DNA of 64,000 nt from contig NC_007645.1 of the NCBI RefSeq assembly GCF_000012985.1, positions 3,440,501-3,504,500 on the forward strand, in the 5' to 3' direction. The position numbers and the translations under genes are program-made. Below, piece after piece: positions 17,985 through 27,133 of this stretch; position 1 is the first letter of the stretch; every line of letters begins with the position of its first letter. Source of the stretch: Hahella chejuensis KCTC 2396. Its GTDB lineage: Bacteria > Pseudomonadota > Gammaproteobacteria > Pseudomonadales > Oleiphilaceae. The notes beneath the pieces were generated by a model, which searched no databases, was not told where the DNA came from, and saw only the letters and a list, made by a program, of their open reading frames with translations.

Positions 17985-18839
17985 TTGAGCTTGGCTGATT
18001 CCAATATTCCGACTGCGGTAAAAGAACCGCCCGCCGCCCTGAGTAAAGCGCTGGCCCACCTGCTGCGTCCCTTGGTGCGCCTTCTTCTGCACTTTCAGAT
18101 TACCTACCCGTCTCTGAGCAATCTCCTGAAACAGGTTTATGTAGAGATGGCCGAACAGAGCTTTCCTTTGGATGGAAAGCCGCAAACGGACAGCCGCATC
18201 AGTCTGCTTACAGGCGTGCATCGCAAAGACGTCAAGCGGCTGCGCCACAGCCCGACGGAGCCCCCCTGCAATGCGACGGCTTCCTTGGGTTCGCAACTGA
18301 TCGCCCGCTGGCTGAGCGAGAAGGAATACCAGCATTCCGACGGAACTCCAAAAAAGCTGCCTAAAGCCGCCGATAAAGGTCCCTCCTTCGCCTCCCTCGT
18401 CGCCTCCGTCGCCAAGCACGATATTCGCCCCGGGGTGGTGTTGGACGAATGGCTGCGGCTGGGGGCCGCTCATATTGACGAGGACGGCTCCGTCTGCCTG
18501 AACACGGAAGCCTTCGTACCGCAGCACGGGTTTGATGATAAAGCCTACTTTTTTGGTAAGCACCTGCATGATCACATCAGCGCCGGCGCCAACAACCTTC
18601 TCGGCGCCCTTCCTCCGCAATTTGACCGCGGCGTGTTCTACAACCGCCTGACGCCAGAGTCCATTGAACAGTTGCAGGGCTTGATTGAACAGCAGGCAAG
18701 CGCTCTATTGAAGTCAATCAATAAAGAAGCCAAAAGCCTGCAGGAGCAGGATAGAGGCAAGAGCGGAGCCAGACAGCAATTCAACCTGGGGGTTTATTTT
18801 TGGGTGGAAAAAGAACAGAAAAAGGAACGCGGTCAATGA
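17985..18839 (+). CDS. DUF6502 family protein
   Basis: 284 residues. The start is TTG 17985 (a second TTG at 17991 is possible); no ATG precedes the conserved region, and AAAAGG lies just upstream. The sequence 'ALAHLLRPLVRLLLHFQITYPSLSNLLKQVYVEMA...SRISLLTGVHRKDVKRLR' has a helix-turn-helix look and is characteristic of DUF6502. The biochemical role is unknown; the family is often found next to DUF5666-type secreted proteins. Its stop overlaps the next start by ATGA, implying translational coupling. Confidence 0.75.
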   Translation: MSLADSNIPTAVKEPPAALSKALAHLLRPLVRLLLHFQITYPSLSNLLKQVYVEMAEQSFPLDGKPQTDSRISLLTGVHRKDVKRLRHSPTEPPCNATASLGSQLIARWLSEKEYQHSDGTPKKLPKAADKGPSFASLVASVAKHDIRPGVVLDEWLRLGAAHIDEDGSVCLNTEAFVPQHGFDDKAYFFGKHLHDHISAGANNLLGALPPQFDRGVFYNRLTPESIEQLQGLIEQQASALLKSINKEAKSLQEQDRGKSGARQQFNLGVYFWVEKEQKKERGQ

Positions 18840-19159
18840 AAACCAAACTGATTACTCTGCTTGCTATTGGACTATGCGTCAGCGCTGTCCACTGCGCCGC
18901 TGCTGTTAAAGTGAACGAATCCGGCGCGGAAGATGGCGAAATCGGCGGTATCGGCGGCACTGGCTACCGTAAATTCACCCTGCCTGAACAAACGGAACAA
19001 TCCCCGGCGGAACAGGCGCGCGCCAAAGAAGCAGTCCTGGCGCCAGCCGCCTCCGGCAATACAGAGTCCCCCGAAGAAATAACGCCCTCGCCAGAGGGTG
19101 ACGATGTTCTCGACGAACAGCAGAGGACGGAGAAAGCGCTGATAACTACAGACTATTAA
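18836..19159 (+). CDS. Small secreted partner of DUF6502 gene
   Basis: 107 residues with a signal peptide (ITLLAIGLCVSAVHCAAA; the Cys could also be a lipidation site). The mature N-terminus has 'EIGGIGGTGYRK', the glycine motif seen at the start of DUF5666-type partner proteins. The rest is a low-complexity acidic tail (PEQTEQSPAEQARAKEA...) and the usual beta-barrel domains are missing, so this may be a reduced version. Coupled to the upstream gene by a 4-nt overlap. Its TAA stop is provided by the ATTAAT end of a composite repeat. Confidence 0.65.
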   Translation: MKTKLITLLAIGLCVSAVHCAAAVKVNESGAEDGEIGGIGGTGYRKFTLPEQTEQSPAEQARAKEAVLAPAASGNTESPEEITPSPEGDDVLDEQQRTEKALITTDY

Positions 19160-19290
19160 TCAGGCAGACAAATAGCTTCCTTCTATTTGTCTGCAACGAC
19201 AGGGTCTGCACACGCCAGGCCCTGTCTCCCGCAACTCGCCGCCGCGCAGGCGCCTGATTATCAACATGCCAATATCAATGCCATATTAAT
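19155..19290. repeat. Composite repeat, full copy 6 (inverse orientation)
   Basis: 136 bp starting ATTAATCAGGCAGACAAATAG and ending CATATTAAT, the reverse orientation of 17706-17848, with all five stems recognisable although the GCGGCTAGCCGC stem is altered. It sits exactly between two convergent genes: the ATTAAT at each end supplies the TAA stop of the plus-strand gene (19157-19159) and of the minus-strand exoprotein gene (19286-19288). Confidence 0.85.
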
Positions 19291-22099
19291 GATGTCCACA
19301 GACTCCAGCGGACAGCCAGGATGACGCGTCCGCCTCAGCGTCCCGCGCCGCCTGATCTGAGGGGCTGAGCTGATAATCCTGCGGGCTTCTGTCGGCGCTC
19401 TGCGCCGCGACCACAAAACTGCTGTTATTATCCCGGACGGCGGCGGAACACTTGTCCCGCATCAAATCAGATACGTCCATAAACTGCAGCTCAACCTGAG
19501 ACGCGCCAAGGTCTTCCGAGGTCAAACCGGCGTTGATGTCCAATACGCCATCGCCGCCGCCAACGGAGGAAACGTCTATCTGGCTGTCCCGGTCCGCCAG
19601 AAAAGAAGATCGGGCGTTGATATGGATGCGTCCGCCGTCTCCAGCGTTCGCCGTCGCTTCCACCTTGCCGTCGCGAACAAGAATAAAGTCCGCCTGCAGG
19701 AGAATATTACCGCCGTCGTGACGGCCGGCGGGCGTTTCCGCCCCCGCAGTGGTTGAGGCGGTAATGGAGGATTCGTCAATAACAAGCGTGCGCCCGGCCT
19801 CGATATTTATATCGCCGCCGCCAGCCTGGTCAGCCCGCGTGGCGATTACTGAGTTGTTCAGCAACACGTTCTCATGCCCGGCGATGACCAGACCGCCGGC
19901 GTCGCTGAGACCTTCCGAAGAGGAGGTGACAAGGGAGTCGGTGAGCGCGACGTTTCCACCGGAAAGGCTGATCGCGCCCGCTGCGCCGTTCTTTTCCGAC
20001 TGAGAGACAATCCTGACGCCGGTTCCCCTTAGCGCTTCCTCCGTGCGAATGTCTATGCGTCCGGCGGCGCCGAGCCCCTGGCTTTCCGTGGACAACAATG
20101 CGCCGCCCAAATCCGCCTCTCCCGCTCGGATTTCTATATCTCCGCTGTCTCCGGGCTTCCACTTGATCACTTCTAAAGTTTCATTATCCTGCAACTCCGC
20201 ATAGGTATTGCGGTAAGTGACGGAGCTGATCACCGCTTCCCGCCCCGCCTTGACGCGGCCCTGCGCGTCGATATTGATGGTTCCGGCTTCGCCAAGTCCG
20301 TGGCTGTCGGAAGCAATGTGCGCGTTATTTATGACTATGTCGCCGGTTTTAAAGCGAATATCCCCTGCGTCGAATTGGCTGAGATAGGAGCCCTCTTCAT
20401 CCCGGTCTATCCCCAACAACCTGCCGGCGCTGCTGTAACTTGCCGTGGAAATCAATGTTGCGCCTTCAGCGGAGCCAATCGTAATCCCGCCGCCTTGCGT
20501 GAACACGCCGTCTTTTTCTACGCCGGTCTCAAAAGTGACGCCGCCTGAGCGCCCTCCTAATATCTGCGCGCAGGACGGACACGCGGCGGCGGCCTGGGAA
20601 CCGCTGGTGGAGGTAATGGCGCTGTCGCCGCCTACGGCGATGGTATACGCGCGTAAGCTAATATCTCCAGCGTCCCCGGGAGCGGTATAGGAGTTGCTGG
20701 AAGTGTCTATGACGGAATCAAAAAAACGCAGGCTGCGGGCGGCGGTGAGTGAAATGTCTCCGGCGGTGTAGGCAGACCTGTCTGAAGTGGATAAAGTCGC
20801 GTGATTGGCTATGTCGAGATCCCGCGCGGTTATGGATATGCCCCCGGAAATATTTGTAGCGTCCCGGTTATCGCCATTGTAATCGGACCTCACGACGCCT
20901 CCATTCATATAAAACAGTCCTCCTGTAGACAGGGACACGCCCGCCAGGTCGCCGTAGTCCGCCGTTTGCCGCAAATCGGCGCTGAGCAGGCGCACGCCTT
21001 TATCGCCATGCAGGCGAACGCCGCCTACCCGCTCCGACTGCATGGCGATGCGGGTTTTATCCAGAGTTAAGGTTCCTGATGCATCGACGTTAATGTCCGC
21101 AGCGCTTTCAAGAGTGACGCTTTCGATAAACGTCGAATTCTCATTGACGATTGCAACGTCGCCGCCGCGAATGTCGACGGCGCCGGCGTGATATATTTTG
21201 TAGACGAGGCTGTTATGCCCGTCCAGGGTTTCGATATAACTGGTGCGTAACAGAGAGTCCACGAAGCGGATATTCGAACGCTCTCCCTCAATCATGACGA
21301 ATCCCGCCGGAGAAGAAACCGGTGCGGAAAAGGCGACGGAAGCCGCTCCTTTCACTGACGCTATCAGGACGTTGAAGTAACTGGCCAGCTCACTGACCTC
21401 GTCAAAATCCAAGCCTTGGCTTTTAACGAGAAAGGTCGCCCCATTCACCGTCATGCCCTCTCCATCCGGACAATCGTTGCAGCCCGCAACCAGGGAGAAG
21501 ACATATTCCCGTTCGCCCTCCTCACGCAGATTTAGATTGAATCGAGCGCCGTTGATGCGGATGGTCTTATCCAGCTCTGGATTATCAATAAAGCCAAACC
21601 CAGAAGGATCGCCCGTCATGGTGAAAATGTCTGCGCCGGGGGTGGCGGCGTGCAAAGCCGCGCCGTCGGAGAACTGAATACTGTCGGCGGCGCTCAAATA
21701 GAAGGAGCCGTTGACATTCACCGTCGCATTGTCGCCAAACACAACGCCATTAGGATTTATAAACCAGAAATTCAGTTTGTCAGGCGTGTTTAATTCCCCA
21801 TCAATAAGCGAAGCGCTATTACCCGTTACTCGGGATATCAGATTTTTAATATCCGGCGACTCGGAAGTAAACGTAACCGATTCTCCGCCATTAATATTGA
21901 ACGTGGTAAAACTATGAAAAAGATTACTGCCGACTTTGGTTCCGTCATTTTCGCCGATAACCGAGTTTCCGGACAATACATCGCCGGGTGCGCGGTCGCC
22001 GACGCTGCCGTCGAACACTATTTCCGCATGGCTCGGCTTCGCCAGAAACAATATATAAAAAGTGACAAATAAACACCTTTTAACTTTGACGATTTTCAC
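19286..22099 (-). CDS. TPS exoprotein with filamentous haemagglutinin N-terminal domain
   Basis: 937 residues. Signal peptide to about residue 25 (AKPSHA-E). Residues 26-150 are the two-partner-secretion domain: 'LFHSFTTFNINGGESVTF', 'ISRVTGNSASLIDGEL' and the NPNG motif (115-118) in 'FWFINPNGVVFGDNATV'. The rest is a long series of beta-helix repeats (e.g. 'GGVSLSTGGLFYMNGG', 'GDISLTAARSLRFFDS'). Near the C-terminus 'DKCSAAVRDNNSSFVV' resembles the end motif of cyanobacterial TPS exoproteins. It should be exported across the outer membrane by an FhaC-type pore; the best candidate is 27134-28903. It is read divergently from the 22442 lipoprotein gene. Confidence 0.92.
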   Translation of the reverse strand: MKIVKVKRCLFVTFYILFLAKPSHAEIVFDGSVGDRAPGDVLSGNSVIGENDGTKVGSNLFHSFTTFNINGGESVTFTSESPDIKNLISRVTGNSASLIDGELNTPDKLNFWFINPNGVVFGDNATVNVNGSFYLSAADSIQFSDGAALHAATPGADIFTMTGDPSGFGFIDNPELDKTIRINGARFNLNLREEGEREYVFSLVAGCNDCPDGEGMTVNGATFLVKSQGLDFDEVSELASYFNVLIASVKGAASVAFSAPVSSPAGFVMIEGERSNIRFVDSLLRTSYIETLDGHNSLVYKIYHAGAVDIRGGDVAIVNENSTFIESVTLESAADINVDASGTLTLDKTRIAMQSERVGGVRLHGDKGVRLLSADLRQTADYGDLAGVSLSTGGLFYMNGGVVRSDYNGDNRDATNISGGISITARDLDIANHATLSTSDRSAYTAGDISLTAARSLRFFDSVIDTSSNSYTAPGDAGDISLRAYTIAVGGDSAITSTSGSQAAAACPSCAQILGGRSGGVTFETGVEKDGVFTQGGGITIGSAEGATLISTASYSSAGRLLGIDRDEEGSYLSQFDAGDIRFKTGDIVINNAHIASDSHGLGEAGTINIDAQGRVKAGREAVISSVTYRNTYAELQDNETLEVIKWKPGDSGDIEIRAGEADLGGALLSTESQGLGAAGRIDIRTEEALRGTGVRIVSQSEKNGAAGAISLSGGNVALTDSLVTSSSEGLSDAGGLVIAGHENVLLNNSVIATRADQAGGGDINIEAGRTLVIDESSITASTTAGAETPAGRHDGGNILLQADFILVRDGKVEATANAGDGGRIHINARSSFLADRDSQIDVSSVGGGDGVLDINAGLTSEDLGASQVELQFMDVSDLMRDKCSAAVRDNNSSFVVAAQSADRSPQDYQLSPSDQAARDAEADASSWLSAGVCGHH

Positions 22100-22441
22100 T
22101 TGAATCCCCTATATATCGGACATTGACGCCGCTACAGCCAGCGGGTAGGCTATGTTACCTTTTTCAAGGGAGCGCGCCTATATGGCTGGCGCGTCAAACC
22201 CTGTACGGAAGCAACCTTTTATACTTCCAACTACAAAGGCGTCTATTTCATTTAAATATACTTTAATTGCTCAGCGGCAGTTGCTTATTCTAAATATTGA
22301 ATACGCCGGGGACGCTTAAATATTTGATTGTCCGCCGGATTAATAACAGAACACTTATTCCAATAAATTGATTAATAACCCAAAGTGTTGCACTTATTCT
22401 ATTAATTCAAGTTCTATTAATCCAAGATTTAGGGATGCGCC
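22100..22441. promoter_or_regulatory. Divergent promoter region, AT-rich
   Basis: 342 bp between divergent starts (exoprotein to the left, lipoprotein to the right). From 22330 it is very AT-rich with repeated ATTAAT words and two CACTTATTC words about 44 bp apart (22352 and 22390). No gene was seen. It should hold both promoters, and the repeated word may be a regulator site. Confidence 0.45.
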
Positions 22442-24802
22442 ATGACCTCTTTCCATAAGCGGTTAATTATTATTTCATTCATCACGCTGTTAATGTCCGC
22501 CTGCGGCGAATCCACATCTACCCCGCCGTCGCCAAGCATCGCAGTCGCCCAGGAAACCACCACACCGGCCTCTTTTTCTCAAGTGGAGCTGATCGGTTCA
22601 GCAACTGCGTCCGGCGCGCCTATTACCCATATCAACTGGGCGCAAGTGCACCCTGAGACAGGTAAAGCTACGATAGAGTTGGTGTTTGAAAACGGTGAGT
22701 GGCGCCCTGTTGCGGGAAGCCTGACGGAAATAAGCAGAGCGCTGCAGGATGTAAGAAGCAGTGAGCTGAGTATAAAAATCAGGGCCCCGGAAGTCGCCCG
22801 CGAAGAGCGCGTCTACTATCGGTTCAGCGCCACTGACGCAAGCGGAAACAGCGCCTCAAAAATAGTGACGCTGGATATCCAACCGCTAAAAAACAGCGTC
22901 ACCATAGCCGCTTTAAATTCTCGTTATGACGAATTGGACGAAAAGGCGGAGTTCCAGATAATCCTGGCCAGTCCGAGTAAACATAGCGTAAACGTGGGCT
23001 ATGAAACCGTCGAAGGTGATGAAACCGGATCTCCGTCTGATGTTGACGGCCCTGCCGACGCCGACAGGGGCGATTTTGAATACACCCGCTCACAGGTCAT
23101 ATTTGCAGCGGGAGAAACGAGCAAAATCATCTCCATCGCCATTACTGACGATAATGTCGCGGAAACGGACGAAGTGTTCAGCGTCAAACTCACCGACGCC
23201 TCATCCAGCGGTTATGAGAACGTTCAGGTGGGAGCGCCCGGGTCAGCGGCGGTGGTGATCGCCAAAAATTTTTCTCTTCCAGGCTATGTCCGTTTCTTTC
23301 ATGACTTTCAGGATATTCCCCTCGCCAGTCAGTCCGACGAAGCGCTGCAGTTATGGGACAAAGGCGGCAGTAACATGAGCGCCGGTTTTCACTACGGCTC
23401 ATTGACCGCGCCGACGGAAACCGGTAACGCGTTCTGGAAAGTTCGGGCGAACGGCGATGCTGCGCTGATTGAGTTTCCTTACCCGGCGCGGCTGATTAAG
23501 TTCGCCATGCGCTCGCTTACGCAAGACGCTCAGGCGCGCATCGTTCTGGTGGATAGCGACGCCGCCGAGCTGAGCAGGAGCCTGGACGTCCCAAGCGCAT
23601 CGTGGCGCGAGTTTGAATATCTGGCGCCGGAAGGGCGACTTATACAAAAAGTGAGACTGGACTCCACCGGTGAAGATCTTGCGCTGGACAATATCGAGTT
23701 TTACGCCAAAGTTCCTGAAGGCGCTATCCCCAAACCGTCGGGAAGAGTCTATATCCAAGGTAAAGGCGTGGAAGGCCGCGAGTCCGTTGTGATGGAGGCG
23801 GAGGATTACACCTGGAGCCTGCCTTCGCCCCACGGTAACAGTTGGACGCGGGTGCATGAAGGCGTCACCCATCACGCCGCCGGGGCCAGCGGCGGTTTCG
23901 CGATGCGCGCGCCGATGCAGTATGAAGGCTCCGACGAAGATTACTCGTCCCGCGCCCGTTTGGATTATATCGTCGACTTCCTGGACGCCGGCGTATATTA
24001 CGTGTGGGTGCGCGGCGTGGGATTCAGCGGCGAGAAGAACGCCGTCAATGTCGGCCTTGATGGCGTGGGAGCCCGTGACGATAGCGGATTCAACCTGACC
24101 TTCGCCAGCCGTGGAGTATGGAGTTGGGGCAGTGATCCCACTCCTCCGCCCGAACCCGTGCCCGGCCAAGTGAAACGCTCAGTCACCGTAGCCGCGCCGG
24201 GCCTGCATACCCTTAATCTATGGGTGCGCGACGCTGAGATTATTGTCGACAAGATTCTGCTGGTAAAAAGCAACGACGGCGATGACTACGAGCCCCCAAG
24301 TTACGAGCCGGATTACGCCGGCCCCGCGGCGGTGCGAACTTTTTCGCAAAGCGCTGATGGCCGCGTCATCATTCAGGCGGAACAGATAGGGGGCGTCACC
24401 TCCGGCAACGGGCAAAGTTGGCGGTTAGTCGCTGACGCGGGCGCCGATGAGGGGTACGCCATGCAGGCGACTCAGTTGGAAGGCGAAACGGTGGACCAGG
24501 GCTCGCGCAACGCCCGCATGGATTATCAGATCAACTTCACCGGCGTCGGCGACCATTACGTATGGATGAAAGGCTATAGCGAAGAGGGTGACACCGATAC
24601 GCTATACGTTGGCCTTAATGGCAAGGTAGTCGCGGAAATGCGCTTCCCCCATTATCAATGGAACTGGACCCGCAAACAGGATAAACCGATAAAGATACCC
24701 GCAACCGGCGTGCATACTTTAAACCTGTGGATGAAAGAAGCCGGCCTGAAAGTGGATAAAATATTGCTTACCTCCGACCGAGACGAGGCGCCGACGGACT
24801 AG
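22442..24802 (+). CDS. Lipoprotein with Calx-beta and two carbohydrate-binding-like domains
   Basis: 786 residues. Lipoprotein signal (ITLLMSACGES). Region about 40-150 is Ig/PKD-like, region 155-275 a Calx-beta domain ('EFQIILASPSKHSVNVGYETVEGDET', 'FAAGETSKIISIAITDDNVAETDEVFSVKL'). After a jelly-roll-like stretch, two related C-terminal domains (about 445-615 and 640-780) share 'VVMEAEDY/VIIQAEQI', 'YYVWVRG/HYVWMKG', 'NVGLDG/YVGLNG' and 'GLHTLNLWVRDAEIIVDKILLV/GVHTLNLWMKEAGLKVDKILLT', as in GH115 C-terminal carbohydrate-binding modules. It is probably a surface adhesin or glycan binder. It is embedded in the TPS/caspase island on the opposite strand. Confidence 0.8.
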   Translation: MTSFHKRLIIISFITLLMSACGESTSTPPSPSIAVAQETTTPASFSQVELIGSATASGAPITHINWAQVHPETGKATIELVFENGEWRPVAGSLTEISRALQDVRSSELSIKIRAPEVAREERVYYRFSATDASGNSASKIVTLDIQPLKNSVTIAALNSRYDELDEKAEFQIILASPSKHSVNVGYETVEGDETGSPSDVDGPADADRGDFEYTRSQVIFAAGETSKIISIAITDDNVAETDEVFSVKLTDASSSGYENVQVGAPGSAAVVIAKNFSLPGYVRFFHDFQDIPLASQSDEALQLWDKGGSNMSAGFHYGSLTAPTETGNAFWKVRANGDAALIEFPYPARLIKFAMRSLTQDAQARIVLVDSDAAELSRSLDVPSASWREFEYLAPEGRLIQKVRLDSTGEDLALDNIEFYAKVPEGAIPKPSGRVYIQGKGVEGRESVVMEAEDYTWSLPSPHGNSWTRVHEGVTHHAAGASGGFAMRAPMQYEGSDEDYSSRARLDYIVDFLDAGVYYVWVRGVGFSGEKNAVNVGLDGVGARDDSGFNLTFASRGVWSWGSDPTPPPEPVPGQVKRSVTVAAPGLHTLNLWVRDAEIIVDKILLVKSNDGDDYEPPSYEPDYAGPAAVRTFSQSADGRVIIQAEQIGGVTSGNGQSWRLVADAGADEGYAMQATQLEGETVDQGSRNARMDYQINFTGVGDHYVWMKGYSEEGDTDTLYVGLNGKVVAEMRFPHYQWNWTRKQDKPIKIPATGVHTLNLWMKEAGLKVDKILLTSDRDEAPTD

Positions 24803-24805
24803 AAC

Positions 24806-24890
24806 GCGGGAGACAACGCCTGACATATGTATGCAGGTCCTGTCCTCTCAGACAAATAGAAGGAAGCTATTTGTCTGCCTGATTAATAAT
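24806..24890. repeat. Composite repeat, partial copy 7
   Basis: Holds GCGGGAGACA, a decayed stem 4 and an intact stem 5 (CAGACAAATAG..GAAG..CTATTTGTCTG) ending GATTAATAAT. Stems 1-3 are missing. It lies between the convergent lipoprotein and CHAT genes and may terminate both transcripts. Confidence 0.8.
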
Positions 24891-24922
24891 AAGTTCTCTC
24901 CAGCGGCGCCAGGACGAAACGC

Positions 24923-27112
24923 TCACATCCAGGCTCCGATCAGCAGAAAAGGCGCCCACAGGCTGGGATGACTGGAGCCCGGGCGGCTCAACATGCTCAC
25001 CTGAGCCTTCCGCAGCGCCTCTGCCTTGCTCTGCCCGGAATTGTTCAAGTGAGCGTAGAACTCGCCGATCAATTGCGACGCCGCTCGATCGTTGATAAAC
25101 CACAGCGTAGCCAACGCGCTGCGCGCGCCCGCTTTGATCGCCACCCCGGCCAGACCCAGCGCCGCCTGATCGTCTCCGACAGCGGTCTGGCAGGCGCTCA
25201 GCACCAGCAGGTCCAGGGGAGCGCCGGTATAACGTCGCAATCCCACGCTGTCCTGCAGACTGTCCAAGGTTAGTCTGCCGTCATAGGTCAGCAGAAAAGA
25301 CTTAGTGTGGTCGCTGTTAAATTCCGCATGCGTGGCGAGATGGACGATGGAGTATTCGCCTTGGGCTATTTCCCGTTTGACGGCCTTGAGCACGAAGTCC
25401 TTATCCTGAATGCGACGCGCCGGGAACAAGGCTTCGATGCGCCGCAACTCCGCGGCGACACCGGGTATCGGGGCGAATCCCTGGGCGCCGGCCGCCAGTC
25501 CACCGGCCAGGACGCGCACGCCGTCGCGCTGAAACGGCGCAGGTTCGGTGAGGGTCATTCCGGGGGTTGTGGCGATGGCGAACTGCTCTATCAGAAAGGT
25601 CTGTCCGTTATGCAGGGCGGCGAAGGGTATGGTGCGCAACGAAGCGTCGGGGACGACTATCAATGTGCTCACATTCTGCCGTTGCAATTCACTCTTGACT
25701 GGCTCGATGAACAACGAATACAACTTTTGGGCCGGCGCCAGGTAACCGGCGCCGGAACTATAAGCCTCAATCTGGGTGCGAAATTCAATGGTCAGCGCCT
25801 GCAACTCGGAAGCGTTCACCTGCAAGGTGAACTGCCGGGCCCCGTCCGGCATTAGCACTATCAGCTCGGTGCGGTCCGCCAGGGAGACGGGATAGAAAAC
25901 GGCGCCTCCTCCCGCTATTTCTGTGAGTTTAGTCTGGCGCTCCGGCAGCGCCATGCACTCGCTGTTAAAGTGGTTCTCCACTTCCGCCAGCTTCATGGAC
26001 TCCAGCGCGTCCATCACTTCCTGCAGAATGCTCTGTTTACCCTCGGCGTCCGTCATTGCCGCCGAACGCGCCAGCATCATATCCGCAAATCCGTAATAAA
26101 GCGGACGGATCACCTCCCTGAAATTTACCAGGGAATGGTCCTGCACCCTACTCTGGATACGGTTGAGGGAGGCGATCGCCTGACGATAACTGCGCACCGC
26201 GCCGACGCTGTCTCCGGATTGCCGAAGCAGAAGGGCCATACGCCACTGCCATAGATACAGGCTCTCCTCGGCGCCGACTTCCTGGGCTGCGAACAGAGCC
26301 CGGCGGGTGTAATCCAACGCCTCCTCCACCCTGCGCTCTTGCTCGTACAGTTGTCCGATATAACCCAGCGCGTAGCTTTCTTGCGCTTTATTGTCAGCCC
26401 GGCGCGACATTGCCAGCGCCTTCTGCAAAACCTGGAAGCTTCGTAAACGATAATCCGCGGCGTTCAGACGCGCCCCCGCCTCCAGATACAGTCTGCCAAG
26501 CCGTAACCACTGAGGCGTCGCCGCCGGGGCGTCGCCTAAAAGCGCCAGATCCTTCGCATTCGAAGCCAGGGAATCAGCAAGCGTTCCCCATTGACCATGA
26601 TCCAGATACGCACGGGTTAAGTTCATTCCGGCCCGCACCCGCAGTTCCAGATCTTCGGCCACGCTCGTCATAGCGTACGCCTCTTTAAAAAGCGCGATGG
26701 CGCGAAGCGGTTCACGGCGGGCGATTTTGACCAAGCCCAGGTCATTCGCCGCAGCTGCTTTCAAGGGGCCGTCATCCGCCAAGGTCAGCGCCTGCGTCAA
26801 TAAGCTTTCCGCCTCCTCCCACTGTCCTGTCGCGTAGCGCAGCGCCCCATACGCCCGCCACAGACGCGCCCGCATAGTACGATCAGATAACTGTCCGGGC
26901 AGCGTTGGATTGTTGTTCGCCAGCTCAACGGCTTTATCGAGCCGCCCCTCGTTACGGTATGTCTCCAACTCCCGCAGGAGGGTCTCCGCCTGTGCGGCTG
27001 AAGTTGGTTGCCGCGCCATGACGTCAGCGCATGCAATAAGCGCCAATAGACTGGCGATAAGACATGCTCTATGGAGTTTCCCGTATGCAGCCATGGCGTT
27101 TATCTTGATCAC
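24923..27112 (-). CDS. TPR-CHAT protease-like lipoprotein
   Basis: 729 residues from GTG 27112; an ATG six codons later (27094) is an alternative. The N-terminus is a lipoprotein signal (IASLLALIAC, Cys28), placing the protein in the periplasm or outer membrane. Residues about 40-380 are TPR helices ('WRAYGALRYATGQWEEAESLLTQAL', 'ALGYIGQLYEQERRVEEALDYTRRAL'). Residues about 400-729 form a CHAT domain of the separase/caspase clan with His595 (IVHLATHAEF) and Cys641 (LLVLSACQTAVG), so it is likely an active cysteine protease. It is 21 bp downstream of the FhaC/ShlB gene, the last gene of the apparent operon caspase-fhaC-CHAT. Confidence 0.9.
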   Translation of the reverse strand: MIKINAMAAYGKLHRACLIASLLALIACADVMARQPTSAAQAETLLRELETYRNEGRLDKAVELANNNPTLPGQLSDRTMRARLWRAYGALRYATGQWEEAESLLTQALTLADDGPLKAAAANDLGLVKIARREPLRAIALFKEAYAMTSVAEDLELRVRAGMNLTRAYLDHGQWGTLADSLASNAKDLALLGDAPAATPQWLRLGRLYLEAGARLNAADYRLRSFQVLQKALAMSRRADNKAQESYALGYIGQLYEQERRVEEALDYTRRALFAAQEVGAEESLYLWQWRMALLLRQSGDSVGAVRSYRQAIASLNRIQSRVQDHSLVNFREVIRPLYYGFADMMLARSAAMTDAEGKQSILQEVMDALESMKLAEVENHFNSECMALPERQTKLTEIAGGGAVFYPVSLADRTELIVLMPDGARQFTLQVNASELQALTIEFRTQIEAYSSGAGYLAPAQKLYSLFIEPVKSELQRQNVSTLIVVPDASLRTIPFAALHNGQTFLIEQFAIATTPGMTLTEPAPFQRDGVRVLAGGLAAGAQGFAPIPGVAAELRRIEALFPARRIQDKDFVLKAVKREIAQGEYSIVHLATHAEFNSDHTKSFLLTYDGRLTLDSLQDSVGLRRYTGAPLDLLVLSACQTAVGDDQAALGLAGVAIKAGARSALATLWFINDRAASQLIGEFYAHLNNSGQSKAEALRKAQVSMLSRPGSSHPSLWAPFLLIGAWM

Positions 27113-27133
27113 TCGACTCTGTATATCCCGTTT

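Noticed and set aside
17955-18620. 221-codon minus-strand frame
   Set aside because: Exact shadow of the DUF6502 gene, whose coupled downstream partner and family pattern favour the plus strand.
23399-24169. 256-codon minus-strand frame inside the Calx-beta lipoprotein gene
   Set aside because: Low plausibility sequence opposite two clear duplicated carbohydrate-binding-like domains.
24923-27112. Type III-E CRISPR-associated TPR-CHAT protease
   Set aside because: The protein has a lipoprotein signal and lies in a TPS operon; no gRAMP/Cas7-11, Cas1 or repeat array is present.
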